Assembly: GCF_042453785.1 (NCBI RefSeq)
Contig: NC_091677.1
Span: 28,769,501-28,833,500 of the forward strand
Origin: Malus domestica
Lineage: Eukaryota > Streptophyta > Magnoliopsida > Rosales > Rosaceae
Direction: 5' to 3'
DNA: 64,000 bases
Shown here: positions 21,241 to 32,972 of the stretch, piece by piece
How the letters are laid out: every line of letters begins with the position of its first letter
How positions within the stretch are numbered: the first letter of the stretch is position 1
Notes under the pieces: model-generated
Database searches by the model: none
What the model saw: only the letters and a program-made list of their open reading frames with translations
What the model was told of the DNA's origin: nothing
Made by a program: the position numbers and the translations under genes

Positions 21241-24200
21241 TTAGCTTTTGCTAGTCCTCGAGCAAAATGAAACAAACAAAAGAAACAAAACACAATCTAG
21301 ACCTTTCAACAATTGTCTTAGGGATTTCCAATGAACATGACATGCCAAAGATCACTACTCACATGAATTTTAGCAATTCTTACCCTCGAGCATACACTTA
21401 ATCATAGTCACCATTCACTAGCTCGCATTTAATCAATTAAAACAACATTTTGAATGTAGTAACATGCCTTAGAGAATTCCCTAAATTCCTTACTGGATTC
21501 TCTCTTATTTTCACACAAGACTTTCTGACTACACTCTATATACTAAGTATATGTGAGAAGATTGATGTAAATATGAAAACTAGTACTCACATATGTTTAT
21601 AACAAAGAAAGCAATTTCTGAAATTATTAATGCATGTATATATATATATATATATATGATCCCATGAACGGAATGCTACTGCTTAGAAGCGAGAACCAGG
21701 GATTTCATATGCTCATACCAATTTTAAACTCCACAGATTGAAACTCATAACACCCAAGATAGAAGTCAAAGGGTTGTAACGGGGCTTAGGTATTGGCTAA
21801 CAAGGAAAGGTAAGGGTAGACAAACGTTCTTAAAGCAATAGTAAGCAAAGTAATGAAATTGACACTTAGAATTCACTTTTGAATGCAAAAATCCACCTTA
21901 AACACAAAAGGAAGGTTCACAAAACACTTATGGCCAGATTCAATCTTTTGGATCCTTTCTTCAACAACCAACACTTGTGAGCTCATTCTCACTTATTTAG
22001 AACTCTTTTTCTTTCTTTCAAACCTGTGCCCTATTTCTTTGGCACACAAAACACACACTTTGAAAACCCTTCCCCCACACTTGTTTCTACAATAATGTCG
22101 CCCAAAAGGAATTCCTTCTAAGTTATGCTTCACTATACTTTAAGAACAAGGGTAAGGATAGTCTGATTCTAGGCTTGTTAGGGATAATGTGGTTAACAAA
22201 GAAAATAGGCTAAACAAGGCTAAAAAAGGTTAAACCTACAAAACAAATGCATGGGATGAAGGCTTTTTGGCTCTGGTGGTAACTACTAAACAACTTCACC
22301 TTGTTATGTGTTATGCATTCAATTTTAAGCTTTGAATGGAACGGGCATGAGTTCTAGTATTTGGAACTATAATGATGAAAACGCATTCTAAGTAGCAACC
22401 AAGCAAAGAATAATGAGACCATGCAACGACTTAGAAAACAAGAATGCACAGATTAATAACTCTCCAAATAACGTTTAGGCTCAAGTCTCACAGGGTTATA
22501 GTGTTAGTTTGAGTTCCTTCCTTCAAGCATGTTACAAAAACTGATACAAAAACTGATTTTTTTTCTTTATTTTAATCACATGTGAATTCGTAAACATCAA
22601 CTATAACCAAGTATTAGCCAAAGAGCATATCAAACATTCATCCATCTTTGTAACTTTTTTTAACAGTCATGCAATTAAAAACCAAATTCTCATCATTGTG
22701 TTGGAAGGTACCCTAAGACACAAACAAACACACAAAAACAACTCTTTTTGGGTTTTTCAAAACTTTTTCTATTTTTTTTTTTCAAAATTTTCAAATTTTC
22801 GTATTTTTCTTTCAAGACTCACTAAAACAGTTTAAAACACTCTAAAAACACTTAAAACCAGTGAGACACAACTCTAGTTATGCTAGTGGTAAAATATTAC
22901 GAATTTGTAATAAAAACTACACTTAACCCAAACATTGTCCTCAATGTTTCAAACATAAACTTACACGCAAACAAGCAAACAACACAACTAACAAACATGA
23001 CAAGCATGGCAGAGTAAAAACAAGAAAGAGTTGAGTTTAGAAATGCAAATCTGGTTATGGAGGTAGATGATCTTTGGCTTCGGTAGTGAATGAATCGGCA
23101 CGTATTTTGTCATGCTTGTTGACTTTCCACAACTTTGATCTTGAACTGGATTGGAGTTCTAAGCAAGGAAGAGGATAATTCCTTGGTGGTGGTGATTTGA
23201 TAGCATTGTACGGTAAGGCTTTGCTTTTTGGCGACTGATGCGTCAATATGTTGCTGAAGCTTCTCGAGCTCTTGGATTCAACTCAGACTGCATTCTTCTC
23301 TGCTTGTTTCTTCTGCACGGCAGGCAGGCACGAGGTAGAGGTGATGGTCTGTTTCTTTGTTCAATCTTTCCAAGTGCCGACCGATTTCTTTCTTTCTCCT
23401 TGTCCTGCAGACAAAAGCAAGGTTAAAGGAAAAGCATGCCATGAGATATCTTTGTCTTCGACTCTTATGATATGAGGTACTTTTGCTTTTGAAGAAGTAT
23501 ATTTCCACATGTTTATTCTTGAACTGGGCTGGGGAACTTCTTAGCAAGGAAGATGAGACTTGATCTTAAAGGAAATTGGACCATGAGCAGTCTGACATGG
23601 CAAGTGATCCTTAGCTTAGTTGAGGATGAATCAGCATGTTGTCTCCATATACTTTAAGGTATCATTTTCATTTGCCTTATCTGTTGTCCAAGCATATGTG
23701 GCATCTTCTTTGGAAGTACATCAGCAGTTGAAGATGAGTACTCGAGAGCAATGCTAGGTAAGCAATCAGGAAAGGGTTCCAGGACATCGGTTCTAGATCA
23801 GAAGATATCACACCAAGTGTTGGTTGATTGCCCTCTTTCTCATTTTCTCGCAGGTGAGAACAAAGACAAGAAAATGACAGGGAGAAAGAATGATATGAGA
23901 TACTTTTGCTTTTCACCTTCCTGATCTGAAATACTTTTGCTCTTGATGACTTGTTTGCAGAGGTACCCCAGGGAATGAGGAACACTGAGTAACTCAAGAG
24001 GCTTCGTTAGGAATACATTCTCGGAGATGAAGAAAGGTTGAGTAAGTCTGCCTTGCTATGGAAGGTGAAGGTTGACATTTATAGGAATTTCTTCATAACC
24101 GGTAGAGGTACTATTCTTTTACTCTTGTCGGCAACCGTTGGGTGATTGAATAGTAAGATTCAAGCACTTTTTACTTTGTCAGAAATCTTTACCCGTAATT

Positions 24201-24460
24201 TCCGCAAAGCTGAGGTTGCGTGTAACAGGTGCTGATAAGTCTGGAAAAGTCGATCTTTTAAAATTTGGAGATCGGCCCGTGGTTTCTGAGCAAGCCCAGC
24301 TTTTAAGAAACCAGGCGCCTCTTCGATTTTTGAGCAGACGCCTCTTCGATTTCTGATTTTTATAGAGGCACACATTACGTTCCAAAGCACACTTGAATTG
24401 CTGCCAATAGAAGCTCCCTTCTAAGATCTTGATTTATCCGACCTCTTCTTTTTCTTCAAC

Positions 24461-24732
24461 TCCTTCGGAAATGTGATGCCCATCTGACCGTCGTCTTAAC
24501 TTGAATGTCGGGGAAGATATTGACATGTCTTATCCAGACAACATTTGTCATCCGTCTTTCTTATCCCCCCAATGGTCATTTATTTTTTTCTTTAACTCAT
24601 TCGGAAATATGGTGCCCATCTGACCGTTGTCTTAACTTGAATGTCGGGGAAGATATTGACATGTCTTCTCCAGACAACATTTGACATCCGTCCTTCTTAT
24701 TCCCCTAATGGTCCTCTTACAATTAGGGACTC
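24461..24732 (+). repeat. 136-bp tandem duplication in left arm only
   Basis: The phrase beginning 'tccttcggaaatgtgatgcc' at 24461 recurs at 24597 as 'tcattcggaaatatggtgcc', followed by closely similar sequence. The right arm has a single copy near 28470–28590, so the duplication was either gained in the left arm or lost from the right after the arms formed. Confidence 0.7.
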
Positions 24733-25045
24733 TGTGATGAAGAATGATACAACCGCTTCGGTGATGGCTAGAAATCTTCTCATTCCAAGAGACAGTAGGA
24801 TACTTTCCAAGCGGTCCGACGAGCTGGTTGTTCAGGACTCTCTGGCATTCAGCGTCCAATGTGCAGGCTCACTATCAAACATGGGCCAACGCCTTCTTGT
24901 TCGATCTCGTCAGGTTGAGTCTTTGATGGCTGAGGTGGCTAGTCTTCGGCAAGAGATCAGAGGGCTCAGGCATGAGAATAAAGAGTTGCACATGCTCACA
25001 ACTAGTTACTCAACGAGTATGAAGAAGAAGCTTGACCAGCTGTAG
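24641..25045 (+). pseudogene. Antisense accessory ORF of the retroelement, left-arm copy
   Basis: An open frame of 134 codons running opposite to integrase and LTR transcription. Residues about 80–134 are strongly heptad-like (…'SRQVESLMAEVASLRQEIRG'…) and predict a coiled coil. It ends at TAG 25043–25045 where the right-arm copy has CAG, after which the homologous frame continues ('LQDSEVRIQSDHQRF' in the right copy), so this copy is truncated by a nonsense change. Antisense or extra ORFs between pol and 3' LTR are known in Tat-type plant elements; function unknown. Confidence 0.6.
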
Positions 25046-25454
25046 GAGTCCGAAGTTCGAATTCAGAGTGATCATCAAAAGTTTGTGGCGTTACTCTAAA
25101 GGCAACTTTTGCCTTCATCATCTAGCATTTCACCAAGTGTTGTGGCTCCGGAAAATCAAACTCTGGCACTTCGTCTTTCTGGAGCTCCGTCAAGTGCTAA
25201 GGCACCACCTGACCAATGAAGGCTCCTTCCTGTTTGTTTGCACATTCTTGTAATAATAATAATTTTTTATTTTTTTACTTTTCTACCTAATGTTCATTTC
25301 CCACGAAAATCAATGTAAAAACAGCTTGTTTACCTGACAATGTTTCAAACATAAACCCATACATAAGCAACCAAACAAGCAACAAATAAACATGAAAGAT
25401 AAGGGCCGCAAAGAGAATGGTTGAAAGAAAGTAAATCTGGATTTAGAGCCGATT

Positions 25455-26058
25455 CTAAGTGCTCTTTATTGGCATGTGTTGCCTCCCATGAAGCGTTTGC
25501 TTTAACGTCGTACAGCCGGACGAATACCATCTTTCCTTGGAGCCCACGACATGGAGGGGTAGTTTCTCCACCATATGTTCCTCAAACAGGTCGTAATAGC
25601 GCTTCAAACGATGCCTATTCACTTTGAATTCGTGGCCGCTTTTCAAGTTTTGGACTTGGACTGCACCATAAGGAAAAACATTAGTAACAACAAAAGGTCC
25701 AATCCACTTAGAACATAACTTACCGAGGAATAACCGAAGTCGAGAATCAAAGATGAGCACTTTCTACCCCTTGAAGAATGTCTTTATATGAAACATCTTA
25801 TCATGATACGCCTTGGTCTTGTCCTTGTAAATGCGAGCATTCTCGTAAGCCTCGTGCCTAATCTCCTCGAGTTCATTCAATTGAAGCTTTCTATGCACCT
25901 CAGCTGCATCTATATCCATGTTGAAGGTCTTCACAGCCCAATGTGCCTTGTGTTCTAACTCTATGGGGAAATGACATGGCTTACCATAGATGAGCCGAAA
26001 ATGTGACATGCCAAGGGAAGTTTTGTAGGCTGTACGATAAGCTCACAATGCATCCAAC
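25455..26058 (-). pseudogene. Integrase C-terminal region, left-arm copy (broken)
   Basis: Minus-strand fragments carry the end of the integrase core ('[20 protein letters not shown]', upstream 'WAYRT…') and the C-terminal DNA-binding part ('[18 protein letters not shown]', '[13 protein letters not shown]'). The two open pieces (26009–25764 and 25760–25455) are separated by a stop, and no N-terminal zinc-binding domain or catalytic D,D,E core is present. At about 26058 the coding sequence ends abruptly and gag sequence begins on the opposite strand. Confidence 0.8.
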
Positions 26059-26059
26059 A

Positions 26060-26730
26060 AAATTAAGGTGAATCGTTTCCAACTTATTATGAATGTTTTA
26101 AAACTCTTGTAACTTCATGTCCACAACACTAAATGAAGGAGGAGCTACTCATTCAATACTTCTACGAATGACTCCTCCCCATTGAACACCAAATGCTAGA
26201 TGCCTCAGCGGGTGGCGCGTTGGTAGACAAGACTCTGGTGGCTGCCAAGACTCTAATTGCAAATCGAGCCCATAATGCACAACAATATGAGGGTGTTGGA
26301 CAAAGAAAAGGCCCACGGCAACATAGTGTGAATGAGGTAAGTGCAATTTCTAAAATTCAATCATAATTAGCTAATCTTACATCTCTTGTGTCTCAGGTTG
26401 TAATTGGGTCAAAAGCACAAGAAAATTAGGTTTGCACTGTGTGTTCCATCCAAGGGCATCTATCCGCGAAGTGCCCTTAGTTGATCGAGAATAGAGGATG
26501 GGAATCTGCCAATGCTATTGGATTCCAAGGCCAAAACCAAACCAAATACGATCCATACTCGAACACATACAACCCTGGACGGAGAGATCACCCTAATATG
26601 AAGTGGAGAGAGCCCCAACAACCTGTATAACAAGGGGGATTTCGACAAAACCCCCATGAGTTTCCACGGCCATATCAACAAAATTAACCACCCCGGCCCA
26701 ATCAACAAAATTGAGCACACGGTGTAAACC
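26060..26730 (+). pseudogene. gag fragment spanning end of left arm and loop
   Basis: Plus-strand gag-like translation with several stops. Recognisable parts are 'FPTYYECFKTL', 'LIQYFYE', 'GGALVDKTLVAAKTLIANRA', a CCHC zinc knuckle 'CTVCSIQGHLSAKC' (about 26432–26473) and the proline/asparagine-rich 'YNPGW' and 'RPYQQN' tail. It faces the neighbouring integrase head to head. The portion from about 26445 to 26712 exists once and forms the palindrome loop. Confidence 0.75.
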
Positions 26731-27085
26731 TGATTTCTTGTGCTTTTGACCCAATTACAACCTAAGACACAAGAGAGGTAAGATTTGCTAATTGTGATTG
26801 AATTTTAGAAATTGCACTTACCTCATTCACACTATGTTGTCGTGGGCCTTCTCTTTGTCCAACACCCTCATATTGTTATGCATTATGGACTCGATTTGCA
26901 ATTAGAGTCTTGGCAGCCACCAGAGTCTTGTCTACCAACGCGCCACCCGCTGAGGCATCTAGCATTTGGCGTTCAATGGGGATGAGTCATTCGTAAAAGT
27001 ATTGAATGAGCAGCTCCTCCTTCATTTGGTGCTGTGGACATGAAGCTACAAGAGTTTTAAAATGTTCATAATAAGTTGGAAACGA
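26713..27085 (-). pseudogene. gag fragment, right-arm copy
   Basis: Inverted copy of 26060–26444 with point differences. It contains the same 'GGALV' and 'LVSQ' gag phrases on the minus strand but stops at the zinc-knuckle edge because the loop is single-copy. Confidence 0.7.
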
Positions 27086-27093
27086 TTCACCTT

Positions 27094-27640
27094 GATTTTG
27101 TTGGATGCATTGTGGGCTTATCGTACAGCCTACAAAACTCTCCTTGGCATGTCACATTTTCGGCTCATCTATGGTAAGCCATGTCATTTCCCCGTAGAGT
27201 TAAAACACAAGGCACATTGGGCTGTGAAGACCTTCAACATGGATATAGATGCAACTGGGGTGCATAGAAAGCCCTAATTGAATGAAGTCGAGGAGATTAG
27301 GCACGAGGCTTATGAGAATGCTTGCAAACAAGCACAAGACCAAGGCGTATCATGATAAGATGCTTCGTACAAAGACATTCTTCAAGGGGCAGAAAGTGCT
27401 CCTCTTTGATTCTTGACTTCGGTTATTCCCCGGTAAGTTACCTTCTAAGTGGATTGGACCTTTTGTTGTTACTAATGTTTTTCCTTATGGTCCAGTCCAA
27501 GTCCAAAGCTTGAAACCGACCACAAATTTAAGGTGAATGTACATCGTTTGAAGCCCTATTACGACCTGTTTGAGGAGCATATGGTGGAGGAACTACCCCT
27601 CCATGCCGTGGGCTCCAAGGAGGCTTAAAGGATGGTATTC
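27094..27640 (+). pseudogene. Integrase C-terminal region, right-arm copy (broken)
   Basis: Plus-strand homologue of the left-arm integrase: '[20 protein letters not shown]', '[20 protein letters not shown]', then stops and frameshifts (first TAA after 'HRKP' near 27275). The end of integrase is still recognisable around 27410–27600. Not translatable as one protein. Confidence 0.78.
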
Positions 27641-27880
27641 ATCCGGCTGTACAATGTTAAAGCAAGCGCTTCGTGGGAGGCAACCCATGCCAATAAAGAG
27701 CACTTAGAATCGGCTCTAAATCCAGATTTTCTTTCTTTCAACCTTTCTCTTTGCTGCCCTTATCTTTCCATGTTTATTTGTTGCTTGTTTGGTTGCTTAT
27801 GTGTGTGTTTATGTTTGAAACATTGTCAGGTAAACAAGCTGTTTTCACATTGATTTTCGTGGGAAATGAACATTAGGTAG

Positions 27881-27911
<31 letters not shown>

Positions 27912-27951
27912 TAATTATTACAAGAATGTGCAAACAAACAGGAATGAGCCT

Positions 27952-28487
27952 TCATTGGTCAGGTGGTGCCTCAGCACTCGACGGAGCTCTAGAAAGACGA
28001 AGTACTAGAGTTTGATTTTCCGAAGCTTCAACACTTGGTGAAATGTCAAATGACGAAGGTAAAAGTTGGCTCTGGAGTATCGCCACAAACCTTTGATGAT
28101 CACTCTGAATCCGAACTTCAGAATCCTGCAGCTGATCAAGCTTCCTCTTCATACTCGTTGAGTAACTAGTTGCGAGCATGTGCAACTCCTTATTCTCGTA
28201 CCTGAGCCCTCTGATCTCTTGCCAAAGACTAGCCACCTCAGCTATCAAAGACTCAATCTGACAAGATCGAGCAAGAAGGCGTTGGCCCATGTTTGATACT
28301 AAGCCTGCACATTGGACGCTAAAGGCCAGAGAGTCTTAAACAGCCAGCTCGTCGGATCCTTATAAAGTATCCTACTGTCTCTTGGAGTGGGAAGATTTTT
28401 AGCCACCACTGAAGCGGTTGTATCGTTCTTCATCATAGAGTCCCTAATTGTAAGAGGACTATTGGGGGATAAGAAGACGGATGCCAA
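27952..28487 (-). pseudogene. Antisense accessory ORF, right-arm copy
   Basis: Inverted copy of the 24641–25045 ORF. The coiled-coil part (28290–27952, 112 codons) is open and longer at its C-terminus than the left copy, ending 'PSSAEAPPDQ'. The upstream part (28487–28299, containing 'NSPLTIRDSMMKNDTTAS') is open in a shifted frame, so the combined gene is broken by an indel near 28295. Confidence 0.6.
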
Positions 28488-31284
28488 ATGTTGTCTGGAG
28501 AAGACATGTCAATATCTTCCCCAACATTCAAGTTAAGATGACGATCATATGGGCACGACATTCCGAAAAAGTTGAAGAAAAAGAAGAGGTCGGATAAATC
28601 AGGATCTTAGAAGGGAGCTTCTACAGGCGGCAATTCAAGTGTACTTTGGAATGTAATGCGTGCCACTATAAAAATCAGAAATTGAAGAGGCGCCTGCTTT
28701 CTCAAAAGCTGGGCTTGCTCAGAAACCACAGGCCGATTTCCAAATTTCAAAAGATCGACTTTTCCAGACTTGTCAGCACCTGTTACACACAACCTTAACT
28801 TTGCGGAAATTACGGGCAAAGATTTCTGACAAAGTAGAAAGCGCGTGAATCTTACTATTCAATCACCCAACGGTTGCCGACAAGAGTAAAAGAATAGTAC
28901 CTCTACCGGTTATGAAGAAATTCCTATAAATGTCAACTTCACCTTCCATAACAAGACAGACTTACTCAACCTTTCTTCATCTCCGAGAATGCATTCCCAA
29001 CGAAGCCTCTCGAGTTACTCAGTGTTCCTCATTCCCTGGGGTACCTTTGCAAACAAGTCATCAAGAACAAAAGTATTTCATATCATGAAGGCTGAAAGCA
29101 AAAGTATCTCATATCATGCTTTCTCCCTGTCATTTTCCTTGTCTTTGTTTTCACCTGCGAGATAAGGAGAAAAAGGGCAATCAGCCAGCACTTGGTATCA
29201 ATCTTCTGATCTGGAACTGACTGCCTGGAACCTCTTCCTGATTGCTTACCTAGCATTGCTCTTGAGTACTCATCTTTAACTGCTGATGTAATTCCGAAGA
29301 AGATGTCACATTTGCTTGGAGAACAGATAAGGTAAGTGAAAATGATACCTTGAAGCAGGTGGAGACAACGTGTTGATTCATCCTCAACTAAGCTAAGGAT
29401 CACTTGCCATGTCAGACTACTCATGGTCCGATTTCCTTCAAGATCAAGTCTCTTCTTCCTTGCTAAGAAGCTCTCCAGCCCAGTTCAAGAATAAACATGT
29501 GGAAAGATACTTCTTCAAAAGCAAAAGTACCTCATATCATTAGAGTCGAAGGCAAAAATATCTCATGGCATGCTTTTCCTTTACCCTTGCTCTTGCCTGC
29601 GGGACAAGGAGAAAGAAAAATATAGGTCGGCACTTGGAAAGATTGAACAAAGAAACAGACGATCACCTCTACCTCGTGCCTGCTTGCCGTGCAGAAGAAA
29701 CAAGCAGAGAAGAATGTAGCCTGCACAATCAATCAACCCAGCAGAATGAGTCCGAGTTGAATCCAAGAGCTCGAGAAGCTTCAACAACATATTAACGCAT
29801 CAGTCGCCAAAAAACAAAGCCTCGCCGTACAATGCCATCAAATCACCATCACCAAAGAATTATCCTCTTCCTTGCTCAGAACTCCAATCCAGTTCAAGAT
29901 CAAGGTTGTGGAAAGTCAACAAGCATGACAAAATACGTGCCGATTCATTCACTACTGAAGCCAAAGATCATTTACCTCTATAACCAGATTTACGTTTCTA
30001 AACTCGACTCTTTCTTGTTTTTACTTTGCCATGCTTGTCATGTTTGTTAGTTGTGTTGTTTGCTTGTTTGCGTGTAAGTCTATGTTTGAAACATTGAGGA
30101 CAATGTTTGGGTTAAGTGTGGGGAGGGGGTAAACAAGTGTTTTTATTGCAAATTCGTAGGATTTTACCACCTAGCATAACTAGAGTTGTGTCTCACTGGT
30201 TTTAAGTGTTTTTAGAGTGTTTTGAACTGTTTTAGTGAGTCTTGAAAGAAAAAGATGAAAATTTGAAAATTTTGAAAAAAAAAAATAGAAAAAGTTTTGA
30301 AAAACCCAAAAAGAGTTTTTTTTGCATGTTTGTTTGTGTCTTAGGGTGCCTTCCAACACAATGATGAGAATTTGGTTTTTAATTGCATGACTGTAAAAGA
30401 AAGTTACAAGCATGGATGCAAGTTTGATATGCTCTTTGGCTAACACTTGGTTATAATTGATGTTTACGAATTCACATGTAATCATAAAGAAAAAAAAAAT
30501 CAGTTTTTGTAACATACTTGAAGGAAGGAACTCAAACTAACGATACAACCCTGTGAGACTTGAGCCTAAACGCTATTTGGAGAGTTATTAATCTGTGCAT
30601 TCTTGTTTTCTAAGTCGTTGCATGATCTCATTATTTTTTGCTTGGTTGTTACTTAGAATGCGTTTTCATCATTAGAGTTCCAAATACTAGAACTCATGCC
30701 CATTCCATTCAAAGCTTAAAATTGAATGCATAACACATAACAAGGTGAAGTTGTTTAGTAGTTACCACCAGAGCCAAAAAGCCTTCATCTCATGCATTTG
30801 TTTTTGTAGGTTTAGTCTCTTTGAGCCTTGTTTAGCCTATTTTCTTTGTTAACCACATTATCCCTGCCAAGCCTAGAATAAGACTATCCTTACCCTTGTT
30901 CTTAAAGTATAATGAAGCATAACTTAGAAGGAATTCATTTTGGGCAACATTATTGCATAAGCAAGTGTGGGGGAAGGGTTTTCAAAGTGTGTGTTTTGTG
31001 TGCCAAAGAAATAGGGCACGGGTTTGAAAGAAAGAATAAGAGTTCTAAATAAGTGAGAATGAGTTCACAAGTGTTGGTTGTTGAAGAAAGGGTCCAAAAG
31101 ATTGAATCTGGCCCTAAGTGTATACATGCATTAATAATTCCATAAATTGCTTTCTTTGTTATAAACATATGTGAGTACTAGTTTTCATGTTTACATCAAT
31201 CTTCTCACATATACTTAGTATAGGGAGTGTAGTCAGAAAGTCTTGTGTGAAAATAAGAGAGAATCTGGTAAGGAATTGCTATTT

Positions 31285-32964
31285 ATTATAGTGATTTAAG
31301 CTATTTTCGTGTGTTTATAGGTTCAAATGACAAAGTTGGCAAGAAAGTGTATTTTGGTGCATTTTGGTGCAGTTTTGGGCTTAATTGGAGTGCATGTAGC
31401 AAGTTGGATGGACGTTTTTGGTGCTTAAATGAGGCTAGGAACATGCTACAAATCTGGAGAAACAAATGCAAGTTGCAAGAATGGTTGGTGCACTCACCTA
31501 ATCCACCAGAAATTGAATGGATGGTGCACTCACCTAAATTGATGGATGATGCATTCACCTAACCTACCAGAAATTGAATGGAATGTGCACTCACCTAACT
31601 CACTTAATCCATCCTCTCCCTATAAATACCCATTGCCATGCATTCTCATTAGGGGAGACCCATCCACTCTTCACCATAACTCACCTATATCCATCATTCA
31701 CCATTCTACACATCCATTCACTCCTAGACACAATTCCAACCATTCTCCTTTTCTTGCCGCAACCCCATTCAACGTTAACAGATCTCTTATCCCTTCATTC
31801 AGCCATAAACATCCATAGTCACTTGTGCCGCAGCAAGGCGGGAAAGAAGAAGGGCTTTTGATGTTTCAAGCTTGAGGATTGGAGCGTTTTAGGTGGACTT
31901 CATTCTTGTTATGTCTACTTTATTATTCTCTGATTTTGCTGTAACTATGAGCGGCTAAACCCCTGCTTAGCTAGAGGGAAGTTCGAAGCTATGAACATTC
32001 TTGAGATATGAAATGATTTCTTCAAATTGTGATTTGATAAGTTGTGAATGCAATTCAATTAACTGTTTTCTTAAAAACTGATTTTTATATGTTGATTAAG
32101 GATGCATACTTAGTTTTCATGCATGAATTTGATGCTAGAATATAAATGAGTTTCACCTAATCGTTACAAATTTAGATTAATGAGTAGTGAAGGTTGCTAG
32201 TCACAATCGCGTTAATTGAATTCTTGTCAAACGTATCATGCATTCATAGTTACAAATGTCTCGTTAACACTTATGATTTTCATAGATCGTAATGATCTCT
32301 GTTTGTATATCTATTATGCATTCATGTAGGGGACATTTGGAGAATGATTTGGGTTGTCGCATGCATTCATCCAATTCAATGAGTAAAGGAAAATCTGAGG
32401 GTTAATTAGTGCATCACGGTTAATCTGGGGTGTTGAGCTTCATAATTTATTGAAAAGCAATTGGAAATCGATTCATGTTCAAATGTGTCATGTGTGAAGA
32501 ATAGACCTCTAGCTAATCCATCAACCATCTTATTTCCCAAAATTCGTTTTACAATTTGTTTAGTTTTACAATTTGTTTGTATGTTTCAAATTCGTCAAAA
32601 CCAAAACCCCCCATTTACTTTGTTGAGTCATATTAGTTAGAAACTGTTTTAGTTTGTGTTTTTGTAAGTGTTTTGAGTCAAGGTAAAACCAATTTTCGTC
32701 CAAATTCACTCTTAGTGTATGTTTTAAGTCAATTAGCTTGTTTTGTGCTGTTTTGAGTCATTTGAGTTGTTTTAGTGTATTAGAGTCTAGTTTTACATTC
32801 TTTGAGTCTAGTTTAGTGTTCCAAATTTAGTTTTACGTTTTCAAGTCAATTTCAAGTGTTTTAGCAATCCCTCTTAATCCCCGGTCCAGAACGATCCCTA
32901 CTACATCTTTACTACAATCGTCAACAAGAGAGTTTAATTTGTGTGTTAAGTTAATTTTCGCCTC
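31285..32964 (+). repeat. LTR copy 2 (right arm), 5' end deleted
   Basis: Inverted copy of LTR 1. The 3' end 'gttaattttcgcctca' is at 32949–32964. The start and polypurine tract are missing: a deletion joins internal sequence ('aaggaatt', near 31276) directly to LTR sequence equivalent to position 21155 in copy 1. The TATA box is retained at 31621–31630. Confidence 0.8.
31621..31630 (+). promoter_or_regulatory. LTR TATA box, copy 2
   Basis: TATAAATACC, at the same place in the LTR as the copy-1 box. It is absent from LTR copy 3, where the region is deleted. Confidence 0.65.
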
Positions 32965-32972
32965 AATCGTTT

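Noticed and set aside
32888..32972. A separate small element between LTR copies 2 and 3
   Set aside because: The sequence is simply the outer end of LTR copy 2 that LTR copy 3 lacks; it forms the loop of the inverted pair.
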